A stretch of DNA of 21,891 bases from Corticimicrobacter sp040137905 (GTDB lineage: Bacteria > Pseudomonadota > Gammaproteobacteria > Burkholderiales > Burkholderiaceae_B), in assembly GCF_040137905.1 (NCBI RefSeq), contig NZ_JBEFDG010000059.1, forward strand, positions 1 to 21,891. Direction: 5' to 3'. The position numbers and the translations under genes are program-made. The number at the start of each line of letters is the position of its first letter. The first letter of the stretch is position 1. A model generated the notes under the pieces. The model was not told the origin of the DNA and made no database searches. It saw only the letters and a list, made by a program, of their open reading frames with translations. Positions 21,643 through 21,891 of the stretch are shown here, in pieces.

Positions 21643-21891
21643 TCACAGCTCCAGCCGCAACTGGCGCACCCGTTCGCTCACGACGGGATCGGTTGGCAAT
21701 CGGGGCTGCGGCAAATCCAGCACATGCTGCGCCCGGACACGGCCTGGACGCGGCTCGAGCACGATGACCCGGTCGGACAGCACCACGGCCTCTTCCACAT
21801 CGTGCGTCACGAACACCACGGTCATGCCGTGCTGTCGCTGCAACTGCAGCAATTCGGCATGCATCTGGCTGCGCGTCTGCGGATCCAGCTT
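21643..21891 (-). CDS. ABC transporter ATP-binding protein, C-terminal fragment (system 3, cut by window edge)
   Basis: The last 82 residues of an SsuB/TauB-type ATPase; the rest lies beyond the right end of the window. The frame is open to the edge and begins KLDPQTRSQMH, which is the D-loop just after Walker B, followed by the H-loop VVFVTHDVEEAV and the family C-terminal segment RVIVLEPRPGRV. Its stop codon is one base from the permease start. The truncation is an artefact of the window boundary, not a broken gene. Confidence 0.9.
   Translation of the reverse strand, partial: KLDPQTRSQMHAELLQLQRQHGMTVVFVTHDVEEAVVLSDRVIVLEPRPGRVRAQHVLDLPQPRLPTDPVVSERVRQLRLEL

Noticed and set aside
1..21891. 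CRISPR arrays, tRNA or rRNA genes, insertion sequences, phage genes
   Set aside because: I saw no regularly spaced repeats, no tRNA-like cloverleaf segments, and no transposase, integrase or phage structural proteins in any supported frame.

Overview
The window is GC-rich, densely packed bacterial DNA. Codon use, tight ATGA-type gene overlaps and the many sulfonate/nitrate/taurine-type ABC importers suggest a betaproteobacterium of the Burkholderiales, perhaps Alcaligenaceae. No rRNA, tRNA or taxonomic marker gene is present, so this placement is an inference. I see no CRISPR array, insertion sequence, integrase or tRNA gene. Nearly all of the sequence is assigned to about 19 genes.

Positions 1-4053 (minus strand) hold a two-gene DNA-metabolism operon. 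It encodes an SbcD/YhaO-like metallophosphoesterase and an SbcC/YhaN-like coiled-coil ATPase that overlap by four bases. An operator-like inverted repeat lies just upstream.

Positions 4054-8354 hold ABC system 1. A permease and ATPase (minus) diverge from a substrate-binding protein and an M20 amidohydrolase (plus), around an intergenic region of about 310 bp. Positions 8308-9150 (minus) hold two small genes of unknown function. Positions 9261-10295 (minus) encode a second substrate-binding protein, clearly paralogous to that of system 1, with its own promoter and a perfect palindrome just upstream.

Positions 10399-21891 (minus) look like one long operon that enters from beyond the right edge and ends at a strong intrinsic terminator. 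In transcription order it encodes ABC system 3 (ATPase, cut by the window edge, then permease and binding protein), a zinc-independent MDR oxidoreductase, a PaaI-type hotdog thioesterase, a VOC/glyoxalase-like protein, an acyl-CoA synthetase, then ABC system 2 (binding protein, BAAT-type thioesterase, ATPase, permease) and a gamma-glutamyltransferase-family protein. The largest gap in this run is 62 bp.

Taken together, this looks like an uptake and catabolism island for organic acids, or for amide- or thioester-conjugated acids. Binding proteins capture the compounds in the periplasm and SsuBC/TauBC-like transporters import them. Cytoplasmic amidases (M20, GGT-like) would free the acid, the ligase would activate it to a CoA thioester, and the VOC, MDR and two thioesterases would process it. 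The substrate cannot be read from the sequence, and no transcriptional regulator gene lies in the window.
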